Notes: generated by a model from the sequence alone, not told the origin. Positions 17,362 through 27,080 are shown, numbered from the stretch's first letter. The stretch is 40,663 nt of DNA from Belliella alkalica (GCF_022549785.1 NZ_JAKZGO010000008.1:307-40969); one strand, 5' to 3'. Translations and numbers: made by a program.

Positions 17362-19635
17362 ATGACCAAAAAAACAATTAAATATCTCTGGCTCTCACTA
17401 GTTGCTGGTCTTCTCAGTTTTATAATTTTTGTTTGGGCGGTTAGCGCTAACTTTCTAGGCTTGTTCGGAGAAATGCCTGACTTCAAGGCGTTGGAAAACC
17501 CACAAAGTGAATTGGCTTCAGAGCTGTATTCTGCAGATAATGTACTTTTGGGGACGTATTTTAGAGAAAACCGCAGCCCCGTTACATACAACGATTTATC
17601 TCCAAATCTTGTCAAAGCTTTGATTGCAACTGAAGATATTCGTTTCGAAGAACATTCGGGGATTGATTTTCAAAGTATGGGAAGAGTGTTTTTCAAATCA
17701 ATTATCTTGAGACAAGGTGCAGGAGGCGGTAGTACACTTTCTCAGCAAACTGCCAAAAATCTTTTCAAAACCAGAACCAAGGAATCACAGGGCCTTCTAA
17801 GCCGAATACCAGGATTGCGGATGCTAATCATCAAAACAAAAGAATGGATAGTCGCCACAAGATTGGAAAAATCTTATACAAAAGATGAAATTCTGACATT
17901 GTACTTAAATACTTCGGAATTTGGTAGCAATGCATATGGCATCAAAACTGCTGCAAAGACTTTTTTCGATAAGACACCGAATGACCTTAACATTCAAGAG
18001 GCCGCGGTTTTGGTTGGACTATTTAAAGCGCCAACCTACTACAGTCCAGTATTCAATCCTGAAAATTCACTCAGAAGAAGAAATACTGTATTAAGTCAAA
18101 TGGAAAGATATGATTTTCTTACAAAAGACCAGTATGACTCACTTAAGGTATTACCTATAGAACTTGACTATAATGTACAAAACCATAATCAAGGTCAAGC
18201 GCAGTATTTCAGAGAGGTCTTAAAATCAGATCTGATAAAATGGACAAAAGAAAATCTAAAGCCTGATGGGAACCCTTATGACCTTTATGGTGACGGATTG
18301 AAGATATATGTGACTATAGATAGCAGAATGCAGAAATATGCTGAAGAAGCAGTCTATGAACACATGAAATCACTTCAGGAGCTATTTGAAAAAGAAATGG
18401 GTAATAGAGACCCATGGATAGATCAAAATGGAAGAGTTATTCCAAATTTTCTTGAAACACAAGTTAAGAGAACAGAGGCTTATAGAAACCTAGTAAAAAG
18501 GTACAATACAAACACCGATTCCATTCAAATCAAACTCAATGAAAAGAAAAGAATGAAGATTTTCTCTTGGGAAAAAGGTGAAGTTGATACGCTAATGAGT
18601 ACTATGGATTCTCTGAGACATTACAAGAAACATCTGCAGACAGGTTTTGTATCTATGGATCCCGAAAATGGTCATATCAAAGCATGGGTAGGTGGCATCA
18701 ATCAGAAATATTTCAAATATGACCACGTAAAGCAAGGTAGAAGGCAACCTGGATCTACATTCAAACCGTTTGTCTATGCTGCAGCAATAGAAAATGGCTA
18801 TAGCCCTTGTTATTCTGTCATAGATCAGCCTGTAGAAATCAACATTCCCGGACAACCAGCTTGGATTCCGAAGAATGCCGACAATAAATTTTCTTATGAA
18901 AAATTAACTATAAGAAGAGCGATGGCTCAATCGATCAATTCTATAACTGCCTTTATGATGAAAAAACTTAGTCCGAAAGTGGTTGTTGAAACTGCAAAAA
19001 GATTGGGTATAACAAGTGATTTGGAGGCAGTTCCTGCGCTTGCCTTAGGAACCAATGATGTCTCCATCTATGAAATGGTAGGTGCATTCGGGACTTTCGT
19101 AAACAAAGGAGAACACATTACGCCATTCTATATAGACAGAATTGAAGATAAAAATGGCAACTTACTTCAACAATTTACTCCAAGAAAAAGGTCTGCCATG
19201 AGCGAAGAGCATGCATATCTTATGGTATATATGCTTCGAGGTGGATTTGAAGAAACTAGAGGGACTTCACAAGGTGTTCCGTATGCACTTCGTGAAGGAA
19301 ATGAGCTTGGCGGAAAAACAGGGACTACACAAAATGCATCGGATGGGTGGTACATGGGTATCAGCAAAGACCTTGTCTCTGGAGTTTGGGTAGGAGGTGA
19401 TGATCGTGCTATTCACTTCAGAAGCTGGACAAATGGTCAAGGCGGAAGGACAGCTAGACCAATTTGGGTGAAGTTTATGGAAAAAGTTTATGCAGATGAA
19501 ACCCTAGGAATCACCAAAGGTCCATTTCCACGACCAGAACGACCATTAAGTATTGAAATCAATTGTGATGAATATGAAATGCAAAGTAATCGATTCAGTG
19601 ATTTTGATTACGATCCACGAAAAAATGACTTCTAA
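17362..19635 (+). CDS. Class A penicillin-binding protein (glycosyltransferase/transpeptidase)
   Basis: Bifunctional peptidoglycan synthase (PBP1A type), 757 residues. One N-terminal membrane helix (~8-28), a GT51 glycosyltransferase domain with catalytic E91 in ATEDIRFEEHSG and the GGSTLSQQTAKN motif (122-133), and a transpeptidase domain with nucleophile S465 and K468 (GSTFKP), S524-I-N526 and KTGT at 652-655. All active-site motifs are intact. It follows the SprE/PorW-like gene by 27 bp, so co-transcription is likely, and ends at an intrinsic terminator. Confidence 0.97.
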   Translation: MTKKTIKYLWLSLVAGLLSFIIFVWAVSANFLGLFGEMPDFKALENPQSELASELYSADNVLLGTYFRENRSPVTYNDLSPNLVKALIATEDIRFEEHSGIDFQSMGRVFFKSIILRQGAGGGSTLSQQTAKNLFKTRTKESQGLLSRIPGLRMLIIKTKEWIVATRLEKSYTKDEILTLYLNTSEFGSNAYGIKTAAKTFFDKTPNDLNIQEAAVLVGLFKAPTYYSPVFNPENSLRRRNTVLSQMERYDFLTKDQYDSLKVLPIELDYNVQNHNQGQAQYFREVLKSDLIKWTKENLKPDGNPYDLYGDGLKIYVTIDSRMQKYAEEAVYEHMKSLQELFEKEMGNRDPWIDQNGRVIPNFLETQVKRTEAYRNLVKRYNTNTDSIQIKLNEKKRMKIFSWEKGEVDTLMSTMDSLRHYKKHLQTGFVSMDPENGHIKAWVGGINQKYFKYDHVKQGRRQPGSTFKPFVYAAAIENGYSPCYSVIDQPVEINIPGQPAWIPKNADNKFSYEKLTIRRAMAQSINSITAFMMKKLSPKVVVETAKRLGITSDLEAVPALALGTNDVSIYEMVGAFGTFVNKGEHITPFYIDRIEDKNGNLLQQFTPRKRSAMSEEHAYLMVYMLRGGFEETRGTSQGVPYALREGNELGGKTGTTQNASDGWYMGISKDLVSGVWVGGDDRAIHFRSWTNGQGGRTARPIWVKFMEKVYADETLGITKGPFPRPERPLSIEINCDEYEMQSNRFSDFDYDPRKNDF

Positions 19636-19660
19636 ACTTAATTAGATATTAATAGTTCTA

Positions 19661-19687
19661 AAAACAGCCTCCAACACAGGCTGTTTT
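19661..19687 (+). terminator. Intrinsic terminator after the PBP1A gene
   Basis: Perfect arms AAAACAGCCT (19661-19670) and AGGCTGTTTT (19678-19687) with a 7-base loop, followed by TTT. It lies 26 bases after the PBP stop codon and separates that gene from uvrC. Confidence 0.85.
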
Positions 19688-19689
19688 TT

Positions 19690-19697
19690 TATATTTG
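19690..19697 (+). promoter_or_regulatory. Candidate uvrC promoter -7 box
   Basis: TATATTTG matches the Bacteroidota -7 consensus TAnnTTTG exactly and lies seven bases before the uvrC ATG (19705), overlapping the T-tract of the preceding terminator. If used, the transcript would start almost at the start codon. There is no clear -33 TTG at the expected distance, because that place is occupied by the hairpin. Confidence 0.4.
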
Positions 19698-19704
19698 TAC
19701 ATCT

Positions 19705-21510
19705 ATGGAAGCATCCTTTTATACACCTGACGAATACAATACACTTCCCGATCAACCTGGAGTATACAAATACTATAACGAAAACCAAGAATTGATTTAT
19801 GTAGGAAAAGCCAAAAGCCTCAAGAAAAGAGTATCAAGCTATTTCGTTAAAAACACGGGGGTAAATCACAAAACACGAAGGATGGTTAGGGAAATCAGGA
19901 AGATAGAAATCACTTTGGTGAATACTGAATTTGATGCATTGCTTCTAGAAAATAACCTTATCAAAAAAACACAGCCCAAATACAACATATTACTAAGGGA
20001 TGACAAAACCTACCCCTATCTTTTAGTCACCAAAGAGAATTTTCCACAAATCTACCCCACCAGAAAAATGATTTCTGGAAAAGGTACTTATTACGGGCCT
20101 TTTGCAAGTGTAAAAGCTATGAATAATGTACTTGAATTGATAAGAAGTCTTTTCACTATCAGAACATGTAAATTAGATCTCAATCCTTACAAAATTGCAG
20201 AACAGAAATACAAAGTTTGTCTAGAATATCATATTGGTAATTGCCTCGGACCTTGTGAGGGACTTCAGGGAGAGCCTGCATATATGAAAGACATAGAGCA
20301 AGCCAAAAACATCCTAAAAGGAAATCTTGGGATTGCAAAAGCGTATTTCAAACAATATATGCAGGAAGCTGCTGAAAAATATGCTTTCGAAAGAGCTCAA
20401 TACTATAAAGACAAGCTAGATCTACTCGAAAAATACCAAGCAAAATCTATGGTGGTCAACCCGGCCATCAAGGATTTGGACGTATTCACAATCGTCACTG
20501 ATGAAAAAATCGCTTATGTCAACTTCCTGAAAATAAAAAATGGAAGTATCAATATTACCAAAACTGTAGAGCTCAAGAAAAAACTTGACGAAACAGAAGC
20601 TGAATTACTACTAACCGCAATTGTAAGACTAAGAGATCAATTCAACAGTGAGTCGCCAGAGATCATCGTAAACATAGAATTTGATGAAGAGTATGAAGGA
20701 CTCAACATTCATGTTCCAAAAATTGGTGACAAGAAACATTTGCTAGACCTCTCTTTAAAAAATGCCAAATACTATAAAAAAGAAAAAGCATTGGCAGCAG
20801 GAGATGTTGCCGACAAGAAATTTAGGGTATTGAAGCAATTGCAAAATGATCTATCACTGAAAGAAATGCCTGATCATATTGAATGTTTTGATAACTCAAA
20901 TATTCAAGGAACAAACCCAGTAGCCAGTATGGTCTGTTTTCTGAATGGAAAACCTGCCAATAAAGAATATAGGCATTATCATATCAAGACAGTAGAAGGC
21001 CCCAATGATTTCGCATCTATGACCGAGGTCGTAGGACGCAGGTATAAGCGACTTTTAGAAGAAAACAAGCCTCTTCCAAAGCTCATAGTAATAGATGGCG
21101 GAAAAGGACAGCTTTCATCTTCAGTGGAAGCATTGAAGAACTTGGGGATATATGGCAAAGTGCCAATCATCGGAATTGCCAAAAGGTTGGAGGAAATCTA
21201 TTTCCCAGAAGATTCCTATCCTATCCATATAGACAAAAAATCTGAAGCACTAAGACTCTTACAGAGGATCAGGGATGAGGCACACAGGTTTGCTATCACC
21301 TTCCATAGAGACGTGAGAAGCAAAAAAGCTTTTGGAACACAACTTACAGAAATCGAAGGGATCGGGCCCGGTACTTCTGAAAAGCTTTTGAAACACTTCA
21401 AGTCTTTCAAAAAAATCAAGGAAGCCACACCGCAAGAGATTGAAGCTGTAATAGGAAAAAGCAAAGCTGAAAAATTACTGGAATCATTAGAACAAAAAAA
21501 GAGCGATTGA
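19705..21510 (+). CDS. uvrC: Excinuclease ABC subunit C
   Basis: Nuclease of UvrABC nucleotide excision repair, making both incisions around a lesion. 601 residues. N-terminal GIY-YIG domain (PGVYKYYNENQELIYVGKAK, residues 18-37) for the 3' cut; four cysteines C155, C172, C180 and C184 whose last three spacings match the Fe-S cluster cysteines of E. coli UvrC from memory; a UVR helix (~220-245); an RNase H-like domain for the 5' cut with CFDNSNIQG and VIDGGKGQL; and C-terminal helix-hairpin-helix motifs (TEIEGIGPGTSEKLLKHF). The usual DxSH is DNSN here, which I believe is common in Bacteroidota. Confidence 0.98.
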   Translation: MEASFYTPDEYNTLPDQPGVYKYYNENQELIYVGKAKSLKKRVSSYFVKNTGVNHKTRRMVREIRKIEITLVNTEFDALLLENNLIKKTQPKYNILLRDDKTYPYLLVTKENFPQIYPTRKMISGKGTYYGPFASVKAMNNVLELIRSLFTIRTCKLDLNPYKIAEQKYKVCLEYHIGNCLGPCEGLQGEPAYMKDIEQAKNILKGNLGIAKAYFKQYMQEAAEKYAFERAQYYKDKLDLLEKYQAKSMVVNPAIKDLDVFTIVTDEKIAYVNFLKIKNGSINITKTVELKKKLDETEAELLLTAIVRLRDQFNSESPEIIVNIEFDEEYEGLNIHVPKIGDKKHLLDLSLKNAKYYKKEKALAAGDVADKKFRVLKQLQNDLSLKEMPDHIECFDNSNIQGTNPVASMVCFLNGKPANKEYRHYHIKTVEGPNDFASMTEVVGRRYKRLLEENKPLPKLIVIDGGKGQLSSSVEALKNLGIYGKVPIIGIAKRLEEIYFPEDSYPIHIDKKSEALRLLQRIRDEAHRFAITFHRDVRSKKAFGTQLTEIEGIGPGTSEKLLKHFKSFKKIKEATPQEIEAVIGKSKAEKLLESLEQKKSD

Positions 21511-21528
21511 CCTATCAATCGCTCTTTT
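21497..21528. terminator. Bidirectional terminator shared by uvrC and gldN
   Basis: A perfect 14-bp stem, AAAAGAGCGATTGA (21497-21510) and TCAATCGCTCTTTT (21515-21528), with a 4-base loop. The left arm includes the last codons and the TGA stop of uvrC. T runs are present at the end of the hairpin in both directions, and gldN ends 23 bases away on the other strand. Confidence 0.88.
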
Positions 21529-21550
21529 ACTTATATTCTTCGAAAATGGA

Positions 21551-22363
21551 TTACCATTCCCAAAGGGCATTTTCATAGTCTAACAATTTGTATTCAAACT
21601 CCAAGGCATCCAAAAAGGCTTGCAACTCAGGATTAGGATGTGAAGGATCTACCATATCCACTATCAAGGCGTCATTTCTATTGGCATATTTTCTAACAAC
21701 AGACCTAAATAACCTCAAATCAAATGCCTGATCATAAGTCAATTCCTTAGATGCATTTTGAAAATTAATCCATTTTGCTTCAGGATGATCTTTGAAATGA
21801 TTGTAGAAATCTTTGAATCTAATAAATGCCACTGATTTTTGACCAGCATTTGCATTCGTCTCAGATGGCATTACGATCTCTATGTGCTTTACATCAAACT
21901 TTGTTTGGGAATGATGCTTATCAAATAGAAAATCTTCTCTGAAATCAAGATAATAAAGATTTTTTACGAATATGCTATCGCCATTTGCAGCCATCCAAAA
22001 ATTATTTTGGAACTCTGCAATAGAAAGCGGCTGCGTAAATTTTTCATCCGCAAAAACTTCTAGTGCGTTATCTTCAACTACAGCTTTATAAATATTATTT
22101 ATAATTCCATTGTTTTTAGAATCTCCAGACCCATAGAGTGGTAGATTGTACTTTTCTCTTAAATCTATCCTTCTCCATACAGCTATTTGATACATTTTAT
22201 CATCTTCACGAATTGGGCGGATTGAGAAAACTGTATCCATCTTAAACTGACGATCACCGGTGCCAGATGGATTCATGCTCGTGGGAACTTGCGCAAATCC
22301 TTCAAAGCTCAAGAACACCCCGAGGAATAAGATTAGACTTAATTTTTTAGCATGCTTTATCAT
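21551..22363 (-). CDS. gldN: Type IX secretion/gliding protein GldN
   Basis: 270 residues from ATG 22363 (MIKHAKKLS); an upstream in-frame TTG at 22393 would lengthen the n-region without need. Signal peptide ends near FEGFAQ. The mature protein has the GldN/PorN pattern: a first segment with KMYQIAVWRRIDLREKYN, a central region with YYLDFREDF, and a C-terminal segment with DLRLFRSVVRKYANRND. GldN binds GldK in periplasmic rings under the outer membrane. It closes the porP-gldKLMN cluster and is 39 bases downstream of gldM. Confidence 0.96.
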   Translation of the reverse strand: MIKHAKKLSLILFLGVFLSFEGFAQVPTSMNPSGTGDRQFKMDTVFSIRPIREDDKMYQIAVWRRIDLREKYNLPLYGSGDSKNNGIINNIYKAVVEDNALEVFADEKFTQPLSIAEFQNNFWMAANGDSIFVKNLYYLDFREDFLFDKHHSQTKFDVKHIEIVMPSETNANAGQKSVAFIRFKDFYNHFKDHPEAKWINFQNASKELTYDQAFDLRLFRSVVRKYANRNDALIVDMVDPSHPNPELQAFLDALEFEYKLLDYENALWEW

Positions 22364-22402
22364 ATGCTTATGTTTTTTGGTCCTCTCGGACAATTCAATT
22401 AT

Positions 22403-24001
22403 TTACTTAATTGCAATAATTACAATCTGAGGATTTGGAAGCGGCATTTTAATTTTCCTATTCTGGAAATTAGTCCTAGTAATTTCTGTCACTCTTATGA
22501 CTAATCTATCCCCAGCTTTTGCAGTTTCAGCCAAATTTCTAATCCCAACAGTTTCTCCTGCTATATTTACAGAACCCCTTGGCACTTCACTTCTAATCAA
22601 AGTTATCTCTCCTCCCGTCACTTCAAATTTCGCATCCCTTGCCATTGTTCGTGCGAAAGTTGGTTCAGCTACAGCCTTTATCATTATAGACTGCAATGGA
22701 GCAATACCTTGAGCTAAATCTATTGGTCCCTGAGTTGTGGATGGAACGATCGTTGGAAGAGGAACAGGTCTGATATCATACGAAACATCTCCAATTCTAT
22801 TACCTCCACTACTCACTCCGATTACCGTCTTTCCCGAAGATCCAGGGATAATAGTCACCTGTCCAGGTCTTGAGCCTGAAATAGCTGTTCCATTTGATAC
22901 AGAGAACGAAGGCGAATAACTATTTCCAAGTGCTGGCACATCAATCATCAAGTCATTAGCACAATCTGCGTAAAGCTGATTAACCACTTCTGATGTAACT
23001 CGAATCACTGGCTGCGCAACGAAATATTCATATTCTATAGGTAAAACTTGATCTTCTCCACCTACATTGGTGACAATCTCACCTTTAATCACACGTCTCG
23101 AAAGTCCTTTGTCGTCATATTGTCCTGGAGTAGCTGTGAATTCAATTTTACCAAAACCATCCACAACATTCACGACATTACCATCATAAGTCATTTTCGG
23201 TATATCCGAAGAAGAACTGGAAGCTATAAACATGTCAGCCTGGAATTTTGTACCTGCTGCCACCACATTTGATTGAGCAGCTATCCTTGCTTGAACTATA
23301 TCAGCCTTGTAATAGAATGACCCAATTGTATTTGTAATTGCTGACAAAGATTCACTCTCAACATTTAAAACCTCGTTTTGAAATTGTGAAATCAATGTCA
23401 AAACTGCTCCAATAGGCGATTTAACAAATGTTAGATTCACGAAATCCTTACTTCTTACATCTGGATTATTCTTAAACAGGTCGATTTGATCTGCATCTTT
23501 GGCTATAGGCTGGAAAGTCAAATCAATACCGATTTCTTTAAGCATAGATGAAACTTCTTCCGGATATGAATTTAGAATTTCCTGCATCTCATATCCTTTT
23601 CTATTATTGTTGAAGATACGCCCTGGGACTTCCACATTCTTCAAAGCAGAAGTTCTAAACATCCCTTGGTCATCTCTAGCATTTGATTCTGTAATCAACT
23701 CTCCTTTCATAGACTCGAGATAGTTGAACACTTCCGCCGTCTTTTTTCGCAATTCTCGCGCCACTTCCACTTTTGGAAGATCCTTCACATTATTGCCTTG
23801 CTGCTCTACCGTTCCTGCTATGGATTGAACAGCAAATTCATTTTTCAAAATATAATTCTTAGAAGTTCGTTCCAATCCATCGTTTATCAATACAAACTTC
23901 TGAAGGATTTGATTACTTACCTGAAGTGCCAACAATGCTGTCAGTACTAGGTACATCATACCAATCATCCGCTGTCTTGGTGTCTCTTTTCCGCCGGCCA
24001 T
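22403..24001 (-). CDS. gldM: Type IX secretion/gliding motor protein GldM
   Basis: 532 residues. One N-terminal membrane helix in the classic sequence ETPRQRMIGMMYLVLTALLA (residues ~6-25), whose arginines and tyrosine lie in the motor interface with GldL, followed by a long periplasmic part: helical domain 1 (~30-220) and three beta-rich domains (~225-530). GldM converts proton flow at GldL into movement across the periplasm towards the GldK/GldN ring and the SprA translocon. The start ATG 24001 is 46 bp after the gldL stop. Confidence 0.98.
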   Translation of the reverse strand: MAGGKETPRQRMIGMMYLVLTALLALQVSNQILQKFVLINDGLERTSKNYILKNEFAVQSIAGTVEQQGNNVKDLPKVEVARELRKKTAEVFNYLESMKGELITESNARDDQGMFRTSALKNVEVPGRIFNNNRKGYEMQEILNSYPEEVSSMLKEIGIDLTFQPIAKDADQIDLFKNNPDVRSKDFVNLTFVKSPIGAVLTLISQFQNEVLNVESESLSAITNTIGSFYYKADIVQARIAAQSNVVAAGTKFQADMFIASSSSSDIPKMTYDGNVVNVVDGFGKIEFTATPGQYDDKGLSRRVIKGEIVTNVGGEDQVLPIEYEYFVAQPVIRVTSEVVNQLYADCANDLMIDVPALGNSYSPSFSVSNGTAISGSRPGQVTIIPGSSGKTVIGVSSGGNRIGDVSYDIRPVPLPTIVPSTTQGPIDLAQGIAPLQSIMIKAVAEPTFARTMARDAKFEVTGGEITLIRSEVPRGSVNIAGETVGIRNLAETAKAGDRLVIRVTEITRTNFQNRKIKMPLPNPQIVIIAIK

Positions 24002-24047
24002 ATTATTTTTCTAAAAGGTTAAACATACTTTATTATTTCAATAAGGC

Positions 24048-24854
24048 TTAACCTTTCATGGCTGATAGCATGCCACCATATATTTTATTCAATGAACTTA
24101 CATTCGCATTCAACTTTGCCAATTCATTCTTGAAAGCTTCAGTTTCTTTCCCTGCTTCATTCAATCCTTCCAAGGCAGTAGTCATGTTAGAATAGAATTT
24201 ATTCAATGTCTTCACATGCGAATTAGCATCTTGAAGTTCCATTTCATAAACATTATTCAATGCAGATAAATTTTTTGTTACTGTGACTACTTGGTTGTGG
24301 TATTCTTTTGCATCAGCAGAAGCGTTAGACATTTCTGTCAAAGCAGCGGCTGTTTTACCATAAGACTGATTGATATCTACCAATGTTTTGGAAGCTGACT
24401 TTACATTTTCCGCATATTCATTTGTAGCGACGGCTGCATCAGATAACTTACCCATTTTCTCAGCAGAGGAGGCTAGATTTTGCATTCCTTTACCGAGACT
24501 TTCAATCAGATCAGGACCAATTTTGGCATTGGCAAGCATTTCATCTAATTGTTGAGTAGCACTAGGCCCAGTTGCTACTACCCTAGCTGCAGCTCTTCTT
24601 TCAGCAGGTGTATCACCCGCTAACTCCGGATATACTTTTGTCCAATCCAACTCTTCATGTGTAGGCTCGAAAGCAGATAAAAAGAAAATCACTGCTTCCG
24701 TGGATAGACCTATTCCAATCATCCAGTTTGCACCTGGCCAATCCAAAATTTTAAACATTGCCCCAAGGATAACTACAGCTGCACCGATACCGTAAATCTT
24801 TGGCATGATAGAGCCATAAAATTTATACTTAAATGATTGTTTATTCTTTTCCAT
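24048..24854 (-). CDS. gldL: Type IX secretion/gliding motor protein GldL
   Basis: 268 residues. Two membrane helices (~20-36 and ~43-61) and a cytoplasmic helical tail. Compared with Flavobacterium johnsoniae GldL from memory, the proton-path residues correspond to Y21 (Y13), K35 (K27), E53 (E49, the essential glutamate) and E63 (E59), while H30 is replaced by D38 in FKILDW. The loop between the helices is about four residues shorter. GldL forms the pentameric proton-driven stator around the GldM dimer. The tail (~90-265) is helix- and Asn/Ala-rich with repeated KNLSALN/KLNANVSSLN-like units. Confidence 0.98.
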   Translation of the reverse strand: MEKNKQSFKYKFYGSIMPKIYGIGAAVVILGAMFKILDWPGANWMIGIGLSTEAVIFFLSAFEPTHEELDWTKVYPELAGDTPAERRAAARVVATGPSATQQLDEMLANAKIGPDLIESLGKGMQNLASSAEKMGKLSDAAVATNEYAENVKSASKTLVDINQSYGKTAAALTEMSNASADAKEYHNQVVTVTKNLSALNNVYEMELQDANSHVKTLNKFYSNMTTALEGLNEAGKETEAFKNELAKLNANVSSLNKIYGGMLSAMKG

Positions 24855-24905
24855 TGTAATTAAAGTATCTATTTGATGATTGAGTTGTTAATTATTAGAG
24901 TTTGT

Positions 24906-26000
24906 TTATCGTTGTCTTCTTCTGTTGTTACCTACATCCATTGATCCTGATCTCCCTATAAATGTCATCGTAGTTCTGAATCCAATATGTGCAGTCTTCA
25001 CGTCTTGAAATTCATAGGTTCTTGTGCTAGTCTCCAAGTAATGTGCGATATCTTTCCATGAACCGCCTCTGACTACTTTTCTCATCTCTCCTTCTTTCGT
25101 ATATCTTGGATCCAAATCCCAAGTCAATGCTGTACCGACTTCGCTATAATCATCTAAAACCCACTCTGCAACATTTCCTGACATATTATACAAGCCAAAT
25201 CCATTAGGAGCATATACATCTACTGGTGCAGTGTAAGAAAACCCATCATCGATGTAGTTACCGCGACCTGGTTTGAAATTTGCCATTAGACATCCTCTTT
25301 TGTTTTTCAAATATGGGCCACCCCAAGGATATTTTGCTACGTCTTTACCTCCTTTTGCAGCATATTCCCATTCTGCTTCTGTAGGAAGTCTGAATGGAGG
25401 CATTTCAAAATCTGCCTTATCGTTAGCATTCATGTGGTAAGTTCTCCATTCGCAATACATGTTAGCTTGTTCCCAGCTAACTCCTACCACGGGATAATTG
25501 TCAAATGCAGGGTGATCGAAATAGAATTCCATCAATGGATCTCCATAGTGGTATGAGAAGCTAGATGACCAAACAGTAGTATCAGGGAGTACCTCATCTA
25601 AATTGAATTGAGGAGGATCCTTTAATGTTGTTGGGGTAGAATATGAATACTCTCCCAATCTAACTGCCTCCACAAACTGTCTATATTTATTGTTGGAAAC
25701 TTCATATTTGTCCATGTAAAACTCTGAAATTGTAACCTGCCTGTTGAAGGCGGATTGCGTTGATGCAATATCTTCATCAGCTTGTCCCATCCAGAACGTC
25801 CCTGCTTTGACTGGAACCATGTCGATAGGAAGGTTTTGTTGCCAGCCAACTCTCTTTGCAACCCCAGTTACTTCACCTCTTCTATTATCCTTTTCACTTG
25901 CAGATCCTTTCTTTCCAAAAAGCCCACATCCTTGCAAAAGCGAAACGGCTAAAACCATCGCTATCATAGGGAAATACCTTGAAATCATTTTTTTATACAT
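24906..26000 (-). CDS. gldK: Type IX secretion/gliding lipoprotein GldK
   Basis: 364 residues from ATG 26000 (MYKKMISRYF); GTG 26009 and ATG 25988 are alternatives. Lipobox SLLQGC gives a lipid-anchored Cys. The rest is a formylglycine-generating-enzyme-like (FGE-sulfatase/SUMF1) domain: PVKAGTFWMGQADED, MDKYEVSNNKYRQF, FRLPTEAEWEYAAKGG, YNMSGNVAEWVLDDY and VRGGSWKD are visible. In GldK this fold is structural, not enzymatic. GldK pairs with GldN to make the ring below the outer membrane. Confidence 0.97.
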   Translation of the reverse strand: MYKKMISRYFPMIAMVLAVSLLQGCGLFGKKGSASEKDNRRGEVTGVAKRVGWQQNLPIDMVPVKAGTFWMGQADEDIASTQSAFNRQVTISEFYMDKYEVSNNKYRQFVEAVRLGEYSYSTPTTLKDPPQFNLDEVLPDTTVWSSSFSYHYGDPLMEFYFDHPAFDNYPVVGVSWEQANMYCEWRTYHMNANDKADFEMPPFRLPTEAEWEYAAKGGKDVAKYPWGGPYLKNKRGCLMANFKPGRGNYIDDGFSYTAPVDVYAPNGFGLYNMSGNVAEWVLDDYSEVGTALTWDLDPRYTKEGEMRKVVRGGSWKDIAHYLETSTRTYEFQDVKTAHIGFRTTMTFIGRSGSMDVGNNRRRQR

Positions 26001-26108
26001 TAATGACACTAATTAAGTTATATAAATAACTGTTAACCTTCGCTACCAACGAAAGCGAAATTTAAATGAAAATCTGAGAAAATTACTAATCAATCATAAA
26101 ATTTTATT

Positions 26109-27080
26109 TTAGAATCGATATCTCGGTGTTCTCTGAATTACTCTTTGAAACTCTCTCGAAACCTGAGGGAGATTATATGTCAACATAAACTCGTGACTTG
26201 TAGGTGATTTTGCTTCAACCCCACCAACTACTAAATCAAAAGCATAACCTATTCTTAATGAATTATCTTTTAGAAGACTGTAACCTACCAAAAGAGAAAT
26301 ACTTTCTTCACCTCTAAATGCCAAGCCTCCGCTTAATTTTTGATTATGTGTCGCTATAACGCTCAAGTCATAAGAAAAATTATTAAAAGAAACTGTTTTT
26401 AATAGAAAACTTGGCTCAATTGTCAGAAAAGCAAATGTTCTTATCCTATAACCTGCATTAAGATATGTGTGATTTTTTAATTGATTTTCAATTGCCCCAT
26501 CACCAAAGTCAAACCCTGGCTCATTGAGGTGCTTTGTGCTTGCCCCAACATAGAAATTCCCTCTATCGTATATTGCACCTAACCCGAAATTGACATTCAT
26601 CTGTGTTTCATTACCAGTCGCAGGCACATTAGGATCAGGATTGACAAGGTTTAACTCGTCATAATTTATCGTACTGGAATATAGCCCGCTTGAAAAACCT
26701 ACGCTCAAAATACCTCTGCGAAGTCTCATGTGATATCCCAATGACAAATTAACTTCTTGATTTGTAGTTGGACCAATATTATCGTTAACAAATGTCAGGC
26801 CATAACCCATATTGAGATTATCCAACGATCCTGCAGCAGTCAATAATTGCGTGATGGGAGCAGTCCCATTTGATCCTGAGTAATTGGCCCATTGTGTTCT
26901 ATGTAATGCTGAAAAATTATACCCTTTTTGCTTACCAGCAAAAGCTGGGTTATAAAAGAGTCCGTTATACATATATTGAGTGAACTGCGCATCTTGCTGC
27001 GAAAAAGCACTGCTAGCGAATAGTATCGTTAACAACAAAATGGGTAAAAATCTAAGTGAGGGGTTTTTCAGCTTATCCAT
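26109..27080 (-). CDS. porP: PorP/SprF family outer membrane protein
   Basis: 323 residues with a signal peptide (LLLTILFASSAFSQQ) and the family's opening QDAQFTQYMYNGLFYNPAFAG, followed by alternating amphipathic strands typical of a small outer membrane barrel and a C-terminal aromatic residue (YRF). PorP/SprF proteins connect T9SS cargo or the GldK/GldN ring to the outer membrane; the copy placed just upstream of gldK is the usual synteny. The precise partner (SprF-like or core PorP) cannot be told from sequence alone. Confidence 0.93.
   Translation of the reverse strand: MDKLKNPSLRFLPILLLTILFASSAFSQQDAQFTQYMYNGLFYNPAFAGKQKGYNFSALHRTQWANYSGSNGTAPITQLLTAAGSLDNLNMGYGLTFVNDNIGPTTNQEVNLSLGYHMRLRRGILSVGFSSGLYSSTINYDELNLVNPDPNVPATGNETQMNVNFGLGAIYDRGNFYVGASTKHLNEPGFDFGDGAIENQLKNHTYLNAGYRIRTFAFLTIEPSFLLKTVSFNNFSYDLSVIATHNQKLSGGLAFRGEESISLLVGYSLLKDNSLRIGYAFDLVVGGVEAKSPTSHEFMLTYNLPQVSREFQRVIQRTPRYRF

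Noticed and set aside
20979-21518. Minus-strand frames antisense to uvrC
   Set aside because: uvrC motifs run through the whole region; the antisense products are low-complexity Ser/Leu-rich.
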